Shown here one piece after another: positions 42,782 to 50,601 of a DNA stretch of 64,000 bases. The DNA is taken from assembly GCF_003477605.1 (NCBI RefSeq), contig NZ_QUDR01000009.1, positions 1 to 64,000 of the forward strand. The letters run 5' to 3'. Every line of letters starts with the position of its first letter. The stretch's first letter is position 1. This stretch comes from Clostridium sp. AF37-5 (GTDB lineage Bacteria > Bacillota > Clostridia > Lachnospirales > Lachnospiraceae). Under the pieces are notes generated by a model. It made no database searches, was not told where the DNA came from, and worked only from the letters and a program-made list of their open reading frames with translations. Position numbers and translations under genes: made by a program.

Positions 42782-43477
42782 ATGGCTGAGAATATTCTGG
42801 TGGTAGATGATGAAAGGGAAATTGCAGATTTAGTAGAGGTGTATTTACAAAATGAGGGATATACGGTGTACAAGTTTTATAATGCAGGGGATGCTCTTAA
42901 TTGTTTGGAGACAACACCAATTAGTCTCGCCGTATTGGATATTATGCTTCCTGACATGGATGGATTTGCACTTTGCAGAAGGATTCGCCAGAAGTTTTAT
43001 TTTCCCATTATTATGCTGACGGCGAAGGTAGAGGACTTAGATAAAATTATGGGATTGACGGTGGGAGCAGATGATTATATTACAAAACCATTTAACCCGT
43101 TGGAACTTACCGCTCGTGTGAAAACGCAGTTACGACGTTATACACGATATAATACAGTAGGTTTTGCAGGGGAGCAGGATGAAGAGATTGATATACGGGG
43201 TATGCATATTTCTAAGGCTAGCCATAAATGTACGTTGAATGGACAGGAAGTTGCATTTACGCCTTTGGAGTTTGATATAGTCTGGTATTTGGCGAAGCGG
43301 CAGGGGAATGTTGTGTCTTCTGAGGAGTTGTTTGAAGCGGTATGGAAAGAAAAATATTTGGACAACAACAATACGGTAATGGCACACATTGCCAGAATAC
43401 GGGATAAAATGCATGAGATGCCACGAAAACCAAAGTTTATAAAAACAGTCTGGGGGGTAGGTTATACCATTGAGTAA
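42782..43477 (+). CDS. OmpR/VanR-like response regulator
   Basis: 231 residues from the ATG at 42782 (GAAGAGGTG upstream; an ATG at 42761 is before the ribosome site). Receiver with acidic DDE, phospho-Asp in VLDIMLPDMDG, Thr in MLTAK, Lys in TKPFNP, and a C-terminal winged helix with FTPLEFDIVWYLAKRQG and the typical TVMAHIARIRDKM. Overlaps the kinase start by 8 bp. VanR-like in sequence, but no vanH/A/X or vanG-type genes are present, so a vancomycin role is not supported. Confidence 0.92.
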   Translation: MAENILVVDDEREIADLVEVYLQNEGYTVYKFYNAGDALNCLETTPISLAVLDIMLPDMDGFALCRRIRQKFYFPIIMLTAKVEDLDKIMGLTVGADDYITKPFNPLELTARVKTQLRRYTRYNTVGFAGEQDEEIDIRGMHISKASHKCTLNGQEVAFTPLEFDIVWYLAKRQGNVVSSEELFEAVWKEKYLDNNNTVMAHIARIRDKMHEMPRKPKFIKTVWGVGYTIE

Positions 43478-44588
43478 GAATGCAAAGTTAGAGAAAAAAC
43501 AAGGGGAAAAGCATAATCATAAGGCAAGACAGCTTATGATGCAGTATGTCATTACACTGGGGGTATGTATCGGTAGTCTGGCATTATTTGTTATATTATC
43601 AAAACTTGTTTTGTCAGTCAGAGTATGGTATCCGTCGGATTCGTACTGGCCGTTATTACATTGGCTTAATCTGCATATCATTACTGTTTGTGCAGCAATT
43701 GGCGGAGCAATCTGGTTGATTGTGACAATCTATTATTTGTATCGTGTATTCCGGCAAATAGATGAGATTGTGGATGCCGCAGGGAAAATGGTGTCCTGGC
43801 CGGAAAAGCCATTGGAAATGCCACGTTCTTTGGAGGGCGTGCAAAATGAGTTGAATCTTGTGCGGGAGCAGGCGCTGCGAAATGAGATGGCGGCGAAGGA
43901 GGCAGAGCAGAAAAAGAATGATTTGATTGTATATCTGGCTCACGACCTAAAAACACCTCTTACCAGTGTGATAGGATATTTGTCATTGCTTCGGGATGAG
44001 CTGCAAATATCGGAAAAATTACGTGAACGTTATACAGAAATTGCACTCAATAAAGCAGAAAGACTAGAAGAATTAATAAATGAATTTTTTGATATTACGC
44101 GTTTTAATCTTTCTGTTATGACGCTGGAAAAAGAGACAATCCATTTCAGCCGTATGCTGGAACAGATTGTTAGCGAGTTTGAGCCGATTTTGCAGGAAAA
44201 GAGATTATCTGTAGAATCTGTGATTGAGAAAGATATTATTTTGTCCGGAGATGCTGATAAATTGGAACGCGTCTTTGATAATCTGCTTCGCAATGCTGTC
44301 AATTATAGTTATCCGGATACGGTCATACATTTGTTAATGAAGCGGATGACGAAAGAGCACAAAGTTTTGATTCGTGTACAAAATCATGGGCGGACGATTG
44401 CTAAAGAAAAATTGGAACATATTTTTGAGCAGTTTTTCCGTGTGGACGCATCAAGGTCTTCTGCAACGGGTGGTTCAGGACTTGGCTTAGCTATTGCCAG
44501 ACAGATTGTGGAGATGCATTACGGACAGATACGGGCAGAGAGTGCGGATGAGACAATTGTGTTTGAAGTAGAACTTCCGTGTGAATGA
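43470..44588 (+). CDS. VanS-like sensor histidine kinase
   Basis: 372 residues, TTG start overlapping the regulator. Two membrane helices (about 25-47 and 70-92) with a very short outside loop, a HAMP-like linker, H-box YLAHDLKTPLTSVIGYL, N-box NLLRNAVNYS, G-box GGSGLGLAIA. Partner of the preceding regulator. The short outside loop suggests sensing within the membrane, as in other envelope-stress kinases. Confidence 0.92.
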   Translation: MSKNAKLEKKQGEKHNHKARQLMMQYVITLGVCIGSLALFVILSKLVLSVRVWYPSDSYWPLLHWLNLHIITVCAAIGGAIWLIVTIYYLYRVFRQIDEIVDAAGKMVSWPEKPLEMPRSLEGVQNELNLVREQALRNEMAAKEAEQKKNDLIVYLAHDLKTPLTSVIGYLSLLRDELQISEKLRERYTEIALNKAERLEELINEFFDITRFNLSVMTLEKETIHFSRMLEQIVSEFEPILQEKRLSVESVIEKDIILSGDADKLERVFDNLLRNAVNYSYPDTVIHLLMKRMTKEHKVLIRVQNHGRTIAKEKLEHIFEQFFRVDASRSSATGGSGLGLAIARQIVEMHYGQIRAESADETIVFEVELPCE

Positions 44589-44633
44589 AAATGCGTCGAT
44601 AAACACTTGATACAAACAACTTTGAAAGGTCAT

Positions 44634-44661
44634 TTGACAAGTATATTTTTCATTGTATAAT
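44634..44661 (+). promoter_or_regulatory. Sigma-A promoter of GGDEF/EAL gene
   Basis: TTGACA (44634-44639), 16-bp spacer, TATAAT (44656-44661). Confidence 0.8.
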
Positions 44662-44699
44662 GAAAGTGGATAGATTATATTTGAATGGAGGACGCCTAT

Positions 44700-46982
44700 A
44701 TGGACAAAGTATATATACTGGTATTGCTGTTAATGATAATTCCAATATTGATTTGTATAAAATATGCTGGAAAAGTAAAAAGTGAAGTGGCATCTTCTAT
44801 TGTAAAATGTCTTGTTCTTGTGATTATCACCATTCTTAGTAATGGGGTATTTGTGCTTTCAGACAACCAACTGTTTTCGTATGTTATGGAAGGACTGTAT
44901 CTGTTTTCTTTTGACGTGCTGTTGATTTATATATTACAGTATTCACAACAGTATACCCGGGTTTTTAACGAAGTGACTTTGTTTCGGACAGGCTGTTTTG
45001 TTGTTGCAGGTTTGGATGGAATTTCACTGTTTCTAAATGTATTTTTTCATCATGTATTTACGTTGAAAGCAGAAAACTATATAAGTTTTCAGATGTATCA
45101 TATTAGTGATAAAACGATTTTTTATTATCTTCATTATGGATTTTCCTATTGTTTGATATTTTGCATTATTGCATCTTTTTTGACAAAGATTGTGCAAATA
45201 TCGGATTTTTACCGCAAGAAATATGTTCCAATTTTTGGAGTGTTTTGTGTGATTGTTATATTAAATATTGTATGTAATATTTCGGGATTTCCATTAGATA
45301 TTTCTCTTCCGTTTTTTGTCTTTGCATCCATTTTAATTTGTTATTTGACGTTATATCGGTCGCCAAGGGAGTTGATTGATGAAACATTGTCCATTGTGGT
45401 GGCAGGTATGAATAATGCGGTAATCTGTTTTGATATTAGTGGGGAATGTGTCTATGCAAATGATCATGCACGCAGTATATTTCATGACTTGTCAAATGAT
45501 ATTGCAGGATTTTCCGAGCAGGTGCAGAATTGGCTGTGTGGACATGATTTTGACAACCGGGACTGCGTGGAATGGAGTGCCCAAAGGACGATTGACAATG
45601 AAATACATTATTTTGATATAGAATATAGAAAGATATTTGCAAAGAAGGGTGAATACATAGGATTTTTCTTAAATCTCATTGATACAACAGAAAAACGTCT
45701 TGCCTATGAAAAAGAAAAATATTTGGCGACGCATGATACGCTTACCGGATTATATAATAAAGATTATTTTTCAGTAAAAGTAGCAGAAGTTTTAAAAGAA
45801 AAAACAGACGAGGACTGGCTGTTAGTATGTTTTGATATTAAGGATTTTAAATTGATTAACGATCTTTTTGGAATTGAAAAGGGAAACGAAGTCCTAAAAA
45901 TGCAGGCGGACATTTTTAGGGAACAATGTGGTGAAGGTATTGTCCATGGCAGAATTGGTGGGGATAAGTTTGCAATGTGTGTTCCAAAAACTCAATTTTT
46001 GGAGCAGAATTTTATGAATATGGTACAGACAATGAGACATGCGTTTGATAATGATATGTATCATTTGTATATGTATATTGGTGTTTACGAAATTACGGAC
46101 AGAGATGAGGATGTTTCCATCATGTGTGATAAAGCAAATCTTGCCATGAAAACATTGTATGAAAACTATGACAAATCGATTGCCTATTATAGTGATGTTA
46201 TATTGGATAAAACTATTGAAGAAAAACAGCTTGTAGGGGATTTCGATGAAGCGATTGCAAAAGGGCAGTTTTGCATGTACTTACAACCCCAGATGACATC
46301 GGAAGGAAAAATGATTGGGGCAGAGGCTCTTGTAAGATGGCAGCATCCGAAACGCGGATTGATTTTTCCGGGAGATTTTATTGAAATTTTTGAGCGGACA
46401 GGACTTATTTACCGGCTTGACCGGTTTGTGTGGGAGCTTGCTGTTGAAAAATTGGCACAGTGGCAGAAAAACGGAAGGGATGATCTATATATATCCGTAA
46501 ATATTTCTACAAAGGATTTTTGTTATATGGATGTTTATAAGACCATCACGTCTCTTGTGGAAAAGTATCAAATTGTGCCATCAACTTTGAAACTGGAGAT
46601 TACGGAAACGGCTATCATGACGGGAACTGCCGGAGAACTTGAAATCATTGGTCAGTTTAGAAAATATGGTTTTGAAGTGGAAATTGATGATTTTGGAAGC
46701 GGTTATTCTTCTTTTAATACGTTGAAGGATATAGATGTTGACGTGTTAAAAATCGATATGGGATTTTTAAGAACAACAAAACCGGAACATTTGGAAAGAA
46801 GTATGACGATTTTAAATATGATTATATCTCTTAGTAAAATGCTTGGTCTTTCTGTGATCACAGAGGGCGTGGAGACAGAGGAACAGGTTGTCAAACTCTC
46901 ACAGATGGGATGCGGAATCTATCAGGGGTATTATTTTTCAAAGCCGATTCCGGTGAGTGAATTTGAGGAGAGATATATGTAG
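44700..46982 (+). CDS. Membrane cyclic-di-GMP phosphodiesterase with degenerate GGDEF (7TM-PAS-GGDEF-EAL)
   Basis: 760 residues from the ATG at 44700 (GGAGG 9 bp upstream; the ATG at 44685 overlaps it). Seven or eight N-terminal membrane helices (about 1-225) of the 7TM histidine-kinase-N type, a PAS-like region (about 230-335), GGDEF domain whose signature reads GGDKF, then an EAL domain with EALVRW, ITETAIM, DDFGSGYSS, KIDMGF and TEGVETEEQ intact. The EAL half should hydrolyse c-di-GMP; the GGDEF half probably binds GTP as a regulatory domain. Suits control of motility versus attachment; flagellar-type genes follow nearby. Confidence 0.93.
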   Translation: MDKVYILVLLLMIIPILICIKYAGKVKSEVASSIVKCLVLVIITILSNGVFVLSDNQLFSYVMEGLYLFSFDVLLIYILQYSQQYTRVFNEVTLFRTGCFVVAGLDGISLFLNVFFHHVFTLKAENYISFQMYHISDKTIFYYLHYGFSYCLIFCIIASFLTKIVQISDFYRKKYVPIFGVFCVIVILNIVCNISGFPLDISLPFFVFASILICYLTLYRSPRELIDETLSIVVAGMNNAVICFDISGECVYANDHARSIFHDLSNDIAGFSEQVQNWLCGHDFDNRDCVEWSAQRTIDNEIHYFDIEYRKIFAKKGEYIGFFLNLIDTTEKRLAYEKEKYLATHDTLTGLYNKDYFSVKVAEVLKEKTDEDWLLVCFDIKDFKLINDLFGIEKGNEVLKMQADIFREQCGEGIVHGRIGGDKFAMCVPKTQFLEQNFMNMVQTMRHAFDNDMYHLYMYIGVYEITDRDEDVSIMCDKANLAMKTLYENYDKSIAYYSDVILDKTIEEKQLVGDFDEAIAKGQFCMYLQPQMTSEGKMIGAEALVRWQHPKRGLIFPGDFIEIFERTGLIYRLDRFVWELAVEKLAQWQKNGRDDLYISVNISTKDFCYMDVYKTITSLVEKYQIVPSTLKLEITETAIMTGTAGELEIIGQFRKYGFEVEIDDFGSGYSSFNTLKDIDVDVLKIDMGFLRTTKPEHLERSMTILNMIISLSKMLGLSVITEGVETEEQVVKLSQMGCGIYQGYYFSKPIPVSEFEERYM

Positions 46983-47027
46983 AGGGGGGAGAGCAGGATT
47001 GAGACGCGACCGGATTTTTTGTTTCAT

Positions 47028-47056
47028 TTGACATAAAAACCATTCAATGATATTAT
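47028..47056 (+). promoter_or_regulatory. Promoter of antisense RNA
   Basis: TTGACA (47028-47033), 17-bp spacer, TATTAT (47051-47056). No protein frame follows; it points at the 3' end of the minus-strand toxin gene. Confidence 0.75.
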
Positions 47057-47062
47057 GATATT

Positions 47063-47152
47063 AATAAGAAGTGCTACCGCCTATGCGGATAGCCTGATAA
47101 TTTTGTCAGAAATGACCGCCAAAGTTTGTCAGACAGGGGCGGTTATTTTTGT
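47063..47152 (+). ncRNA. Antisense RNA antitoxin (RatA-like arrangement)
   Basis: A predicted transcript of about 90 nt from the promoter at 47028-47056. It holds a tight hairpin GCTACCGC / GCGGATAGC (47073-47093) and ends in a terminator stem AATGACCGCC (47111-47120) / GGCGGTTATT (47138-47147) followed by TTTTT. A direct repeat TTTGTCAGA occurs at 47102 and 47125. It is convergent with, and complementary to, the 3' end of the holin-like toxin gene, as RatA is to txpA. Confidence 0.7.
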
Positions 47153-47244
47153 GTCTTGGAATTATGCTTACCATGCGTATAACCAAGACTATAAAAGGTC
47201 GCACACAGTGCGAGCACTGAGATAAGGTCACTAATGGTTAGCAT
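47143..47244 (-). CDS. Holin-like type I toxin (TxpA/Fst-type small membrane peptide)
   Basis: 33 residues: MLTISDLISVLALCATFYSL then GYTHGKHNSKTQK. One membrane helix follows a short polar N-terminus and a basic tail ends in KTQK, the layout of the 'putative holin-like toxin' family in Firmicutes. An extremely strong ribosome site (GAGGAGGT, complement of 47253-47260) lies 8 bp upstream. Possible promoter: TTGCCT near 47306 and TACAGT near 47285 on the minus strand. Its stop codon overlaps the terminator of the opposing RNA. Too short for routine gene callers. Confidence 0.8.
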   Translation of the reverse strand: MLTISDLISVLALCATFYSLGYTHGKHNSKTQK

Positions 47245-47365
47245 AAGCAAAAACCTCCTCGAGCTTCTATTGGATTATTTTACTGTAGAAAGGTTGCTAA
47301 AGAACAGGCAAAATGGTATGATTAGTTAGATACAACTAACAACAAGGAAGGGCGAGGACAAAAAT

Positions 47366-47533
47366 ATGACAATACTAATCATTCGAATTATGTTCGCACT
47401 GGGAGTTGTGGGATATGCAGTCAATATGTACTGTGACCGCATCTTAAGTATATTTCCAAATGGAACAATTAAACTTGATAATATAAAAGAAATAGAAAAA
47501 GAGGGTGTGCTGGCGAAGATGTTTTTGATTTAA
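47366..47533 (+). CDS. 55-residue small membrane protein
   Basis: ATG at 47366 with GGAAGGGCGAGG upstream. The N-terminal 20 residues (TILIIRIMFALGVVGYAVNMY) form a likely membrane helix; the remainder is soluble with acidic/basic character (NIKEIEKEG). A dyad-like GTTAGATACAACTAAC lies just upstream (about 47326-47341). Its stop codon TAA forms part of the -35 element of the sigma-D promoter. Not recognised; possibly related to conserved Lachnospiraceae small hypotheticals. Confidence 0.6.
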   Translation: MTILIIRIMFALGVVGYAVNMYCDRILSIFPNGTIKLDNIKEIEKEGVLAKMFLI

Positions 47534-47557
47534 GTTTTTTATTAATAATGCCGATAT
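47531..47557 (+). promoter_or_regulatory. Sigma-D (flagellar sigma-28) promoter
   Basis: TAAG (47531-47534), exactly 15 bp, then GCCGATAT (47550-47557), a perfect match to the Firmicutes sigma-D -10 (consensus TAAA-N15-GCCGATAT). It drives the DUF6033/FlxA-like genes. Confidence 0.88.
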
Positions 47558-47620
47558 TTACACTATAAAGTATGTTTGAAATGGAGTTCAAACGAGTAAT
47601 ACTTCAAGGAGGATGGCATT

Positions 47621-48244
47621 ATGGCAGTAAATGGAATTGGGAATGGTTATTTCTATCCGGTGAAAAATCAAGAGACAGTTGGGATGAAGGCATCGGATTC
47701 GAAACCATCGTCTCGGACGGTGGTTAATAATGGTGGTGTGAGTTATGAGAAAAGTATATCGGATGCTGCTTCATCCGGTCTTGATTTTATACAGGAAGTG
47801 GAAAAGCGAAATAGTGGAACTAAGTTTTTTGTGGGAACTGTAGGTTACGGGCAGACATATGGCAATTCATCGGATGTGAATTTTGTAATTCATCCGAAAT
47901 ATTTAGACAAACTGGGAACTGATGAAGAGGCGAGAATGACCTTTGAAAAGGATGTTAAGTTTTTAACGAATTGCTCCAAACAGTTTAAGGCACAGATGAA
48001 AGCACAGGGGCGGGAAGTGGTAAGCGACGGCTGGTTTTGCGACGAAAATGGAAACTGGGGCGGCTGGGTTATTACAAAAAATTCAGATAAGAGTTCCTTT
48101 TTGAAGAAAATGTCAGACCATACAAATGAAATTTTAGAAAAGAAACTGGCAAAGAAAAAAGGAAAAGCGTGCCGGGCGTATTTACAAAACCGATTTAAGG
48201 GGATTCAATTTCGATTAACAGGAGGAGATGAAAAATGCAGGTAA
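47621..48244 (+). CDS. DUF6033-family protein
   Basis: 207 residues, no signal peptide. Starts with a polar, disordered region (AVNGIGNGYFYPVKNQ), then a globular part with VGTVGYGQTYGNSSDVNFVIHP, a helical segment with repeated Lys, and WFCDENGNWGGWVITK. CAAGGAGG upstream. Behind a sigma-D promoter and overlapping the FlxA-like gene by 10 bp, so probably made with late flagellar genes. Function unknown. Confidence 0.8.
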   Translation: MAVNGIGNGYFYPVKNQETVGMKASDSKPSSRTVVNNGGVSYEKSISDAASSGLDFIQEVEKRNSGTKFFVGTVGYGQTYGNSSDVNFVIHPKYLDKLGTDEEARMTFEKDVKFLTNCSKQFKAQMKAQGREVVSDGWFCDENGNWGGWVITKNSDKSSFLKKMSDHTNEILEKKLAKKKGKACRAYLQNRFKGIQFRLTGGDEKCR

Positions 48245-48861
48245 ATGGACTGAGCGGAGCTGGTTCCAAGACAGCTGGAATTAAAATGGCACAGAAGATG
48301 GATTCTTTTAGCATAAATATTAAAAACGAGATTGCCAGAAAGCAGAAAGAGCAGCAGGAAATTTCTTCGAATAAATCATTGAGTGCAGAAGAAAAAATGA
48401 AAAAACGTCAGGAAATACAAAGACAAATCAATGACTTATATAATCAACTGCGGCAGCATCAGATTGAGCAGAGAAGAGAAAAACAGCAGGCAGAGATGTC
48501 TGCAGGAAACAATCGTGCAGCTGCAAATGAAGATAAACAAACGGCTGGATTATCACAGGCTAGTATGGAGTCTATGATTTCGGCAGATTCTGCTATGGCA
48601 CAGGCAAAGGTGCAGGGCAGAGCGGTGACCGGAATGGAAGGCAGAATCAGAGGGCTGAAAGCTGAAATCAGACAAGATGCGGGAAGTGGCAGCAGCGTTA
48701 AAAAGAAACAAGAAGAGCTTGAAAAACTGGAGCAGAAGAAATTGTCAGCATCTGCATCCCAGATGAATACTTTGGGAACACTAAATCAAAAGATTGCTGA
48801 TGTGGCAAAAGAAAAAGAGGATGAGGATAAGGAAGTTGCCAGTTCCTTCACAAAATGCTAG
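48235..48861 (+). CDS. FlxA-like coiled-coil protein
   Basis: 208 residues, almost entirely helical with long Lys/Glu/Gln heptads: EIARKQKEQQEISSNKSLSA, EEKMKKRQEIQRQINDLYNQ, and a second coil near the C-terminus (KKKQEELEKLEQKK). This matches the FlxA-like family, whose E. coli member is controlled by the flagellar sigma factor. The N-terminus (QVNGLSGAGSK) resembles that of the DUF6033 partner (AVNGIGNGY), suggesting a shared export-type leader. AGGAGG upstream. Confidence 0.75.
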   Translation: MQVNGLSGAGSKTAGIKMAQKMDSFSINIKNEIARKQKEQQEISSNKSLSAEEKMKKRQEIQRQINDLYNQLRQHQIEQRREKQQAEMSAGNNRAAANEDKQTAGLSQASMESMISADSAMAQAKVQGRAVTGMEGRIRGLKAEIRQDAGSGSSVKKKQEELEKLEQKKLSASASQMNTLGTLNQKIADVAKEKEDEDKEVASSFTKC

Positions 48862-48886
48862 TATAGGAAAGAGGCAGGTGATACTT

Positions 48887-49156
48887 TTGAAAGCAGAGCA
48901 GGTAATCAGAGAAACGGCAAATCTTTGTCGGGATTTTGGAGCAAAAGAAGTTATATTATATGGTTCAAGAGCAAAGGAAACTGCGAGGGAACGAAGCGAC
49001 ATTGACATTGCAGTAACCGGTGTCAAAGATTTTGATGCACTTGTCGAAGAAGTGGAAAATCTGCCAACATTATACAGCGTCGATATGGTAAATATGGATA
49101 CTTGTAAAAATCAGTTGTTATTGGAGGATATCAGACAGTATGGACGAAAAATTTAA
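48887..49156 (+). CDS. mntA: MNT-domain nucleotidyltransferase (MntA-like antitoxin), pair 2
   Basis: 89 residues from a TTG at 48887 (AGGTG 6 bp upstream); a GTG at 48878 is an alternative. GSX10DXD motif intact (GSRAKE...SDID). It lies 25 bp after the FlxA-like gene with no terminator between, so it is probably in the sigma-D transcript. The HEPN gene overlaps its end by 17 bp. Homologous to the protein at 30659-30961. Confidence 0.85.
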   Translation: MKAEQVIRETANLCRDFGAKEVILYGSRAKETARERSDIDIAVTGVKDFDALVEEVENLPTLYSVDMVNMDTCKNQLLLEDIRQYGRKI

Positions 49157-49550
49157 TCGCCGGTTTACATCATTTTGTAATTCGCTGGATGCATTATCAG
49201 AGGCAAAGAACAGAGATTTTTCTGATTCATTTGTGCTGAGTGGAACGAGTGCTAAGTTTAGCATTACATTTGATTTGGCATGGAAGGTTATGAAAGACAT
49301 TTTGGTGCAGTACTATGCAATCACGGGGTTTGTTGCTGGTTCTCCAAGAGAAGTGTTGCGAGAGGCATTCAAAGCAAATTTGATTTCTGATGAGGCATGG
49401 ATGGAAATGCTAAAAGTGAGGAATGAACTTACTCATGATTATGATTGCGAAATTGTGAAAACGCATTGTAACGCAATTGTTAGGAAATATATTGATCTGT
49501 TTTACATTTTTGCCGACAAAGTGAAGCAGTTGGGGGATAGCCTTAATTAG
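49140..49550 (+). CDS. hepT: HEPN-domain protein (HepT-like toxin, HI0074 type), pair 2
   Basis: 136 residues, all-helical. The RX4-6HXY motif reads RNELTHDY, with RNase Arg/His and the Tyr that MntA modifies in studied systems. It overlaps the MNT gene. Same length and clear similarity to the HEPN protein at 30948-31358 (shared FxLxFxLAWKxxxxI and SxREVL-like blocks), so the two pairs are paralogous or independently acquired members of one family. Confidence 0.87.
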   Translation: MDEKFNRRFTSFCNSLDALSEAKNRDFSDSFVLSGTSAKFSITFDLAWKVMKDILVQYYAITGFVAGSPREVLREAFKANLISDEAWMEMLKVRNELTHDYDCEIVKTHCNAIVRKYIDLFYIFADKVKQLGDSLN

Positions 49551-49594
49551 AGGCCGTGTATCGTTATTAGATGTGGTAACAACCGTATACAGGA

Positions 49595-49715
49595 AAGTGT
49601 TCTAGGACGCATTTATAAGATAAGGATAAACTGAGTTTGGCTGGTTTTGTTTGCGTCAAATATTCGTTGCCAGTTTCTTTGACTTTTCTCCTGAATTACG
49701 GAAATCAAAAAGTGC
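49595..49715. repeat. Dispersed intergenic repeat, copy 2 (inverted relative to copy 1)
   Basis: Contains the exact 24-bp reverse complement (49629-49652) of the block at 14963-14986, preceded by a similar TTATAAGAT / CATAAGATG stretch and followed after about 20 bp by TTTCTTTG and GAATTACGGAAA motifs in the order expected from copy 1. No coding potential seen. It fills most of the gap between the HEPN gene and the next promoter. Confidence 0.65.
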
Positions 49716-49722
49716 CAACGAC

Positions 49723-49787
49723 TTGACACATACCCATTTTCTGCTATACTAAAGATAGTGGATAAAACTGCGATAGGATTGTCGCAG
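49723..49787 (+). promoter_or_regulatory. Promoter region of FliD-C-like gene
   Basis: Sigma-A type TTGACA (49723-49728), 16-bp spacer, TATACT (49745-49750). A weaker sigma-D candidate overlaps: TAAA (49750-49753), 15 bp, TGCGATAG (49769-49776, five of eight consensus bases). The CGATA bases also belong to a hairpin CTGCGA / TCGCAG (about 49768-49787), so the sigma-D reading is uncertain. Confidence 0.55.
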
Positions 49788-49834
49788 AGTTAAGGTAATG
49801 GAGTACCGATGCAGTAATCAAAGGAGTGAATGTT

Positions 49835-50512
49835 ATGAATAATATGTATGGATTAGGAACATATGGAGCAAATTCATTTGTAGACACATTTTTTGGAACT
49901 AGCAGTACAAGGGGCGGCTCACTTTTGTCGTCGATTGGCGACTTGCAGATGATTCAAAAAGGTGCTTACAAAAAAGCGATGAAAGCTTATGTGGCAAAAC
50001 AGAAGAGCAGTGATTCTGCGGAGACAATTAAAAACTCCGGTACAGCAGACAGTGGCACAAAGTTGTCTGGTTTAAAGAGTTCGTCACAGAAGCTGTATCA
50101 GGCAGCAAATGATTTAAAAAATGCTTCTTATGGTGATAATACAAAAGCAGAAGATTTGTTAGATAAGGCAAAGAATTTTGTGAGCCAGTACAACAGTGTA
50201 CTTGGCACAACAAAAAGTATGAACTCATATAGTATTTTACAGACGGCTGTATGGGGAACGGAACAGATGAATCTGAGTCAGGGACTTTTGAATAAAGTTG
50301 GAATTACAATCAATGACGATAATACATTGTCTTTGGATGAGACGAAATTCAAGGCAGCAAATATGAGTGATTTGAAGGCACTGTTTTCAGGCAGCGGTTC
50401 ACTTGCTGACCGCGTGGCACAGAAAGCATCGACACTGTACAATCAGAGTACAAACCAGATTGCATTGAATCAGGGCAAGTCGACATATACGATGTTTGGC
50501 ACGTTGATTTAA
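49835..50512 (+). CDS. FliD-C-terminal-like protein (flagellar-cap related)
   Basis: 225 residues from the ATG at 49835 (AAGGAG 8 bp upstream). The C-terminal half, with LLNKVGITINDDNTLSLDE, LKALFSGSGSLADRV and a final amphipathic helix, resembles the C-terminal region of flagellar hook-associated protein 2 (FliD), but the long D2/D3 part is missing (FliD is usually over 450 residues). No signal peptide, consistent with export by the flagellar apparatus. Possibly a mini-cap, chaperoned filament accessory or decoy. Not a complete fliD. Confidence 0.65.
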   Translation: MNNMYGLGTYGANSFVDTFFGTSSTRGGSLLSSIGDLQMIQKGAYKKAMKAYVAKQKSSDSAETIKNSGTADSGTKLSGLKSSSQKLYQAANDLKNASYGDNTKAEDLLDKAKNFVSQYNSVLGTTKSMNSYSILQTAVWGTEQMNLSQGLLNKVGITINDDNTLSLDETKFKAANMSDLKALFSGSGSLADRVAQKASTLYNQSTNQIALNQGKSTYTMFGTLI

Positions 50513-50601
50513 CGAAAAAGAATAAACGAATACAACCGTGCGGCACAGACAGGAAGGACGCTGTTTGTGCCGTTCGTATGTTGAAGGAAAGGAAGAGAAG
50601 G

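Noticed and set aside
42782..44588. VanRS-like pair taken as evidence of vancomycin resistance
   Set aside because: No vanH, vanA/G-type ligase, vanX, vanY or vanT gene is in the window; such two-component pairs are common without resistance genes.
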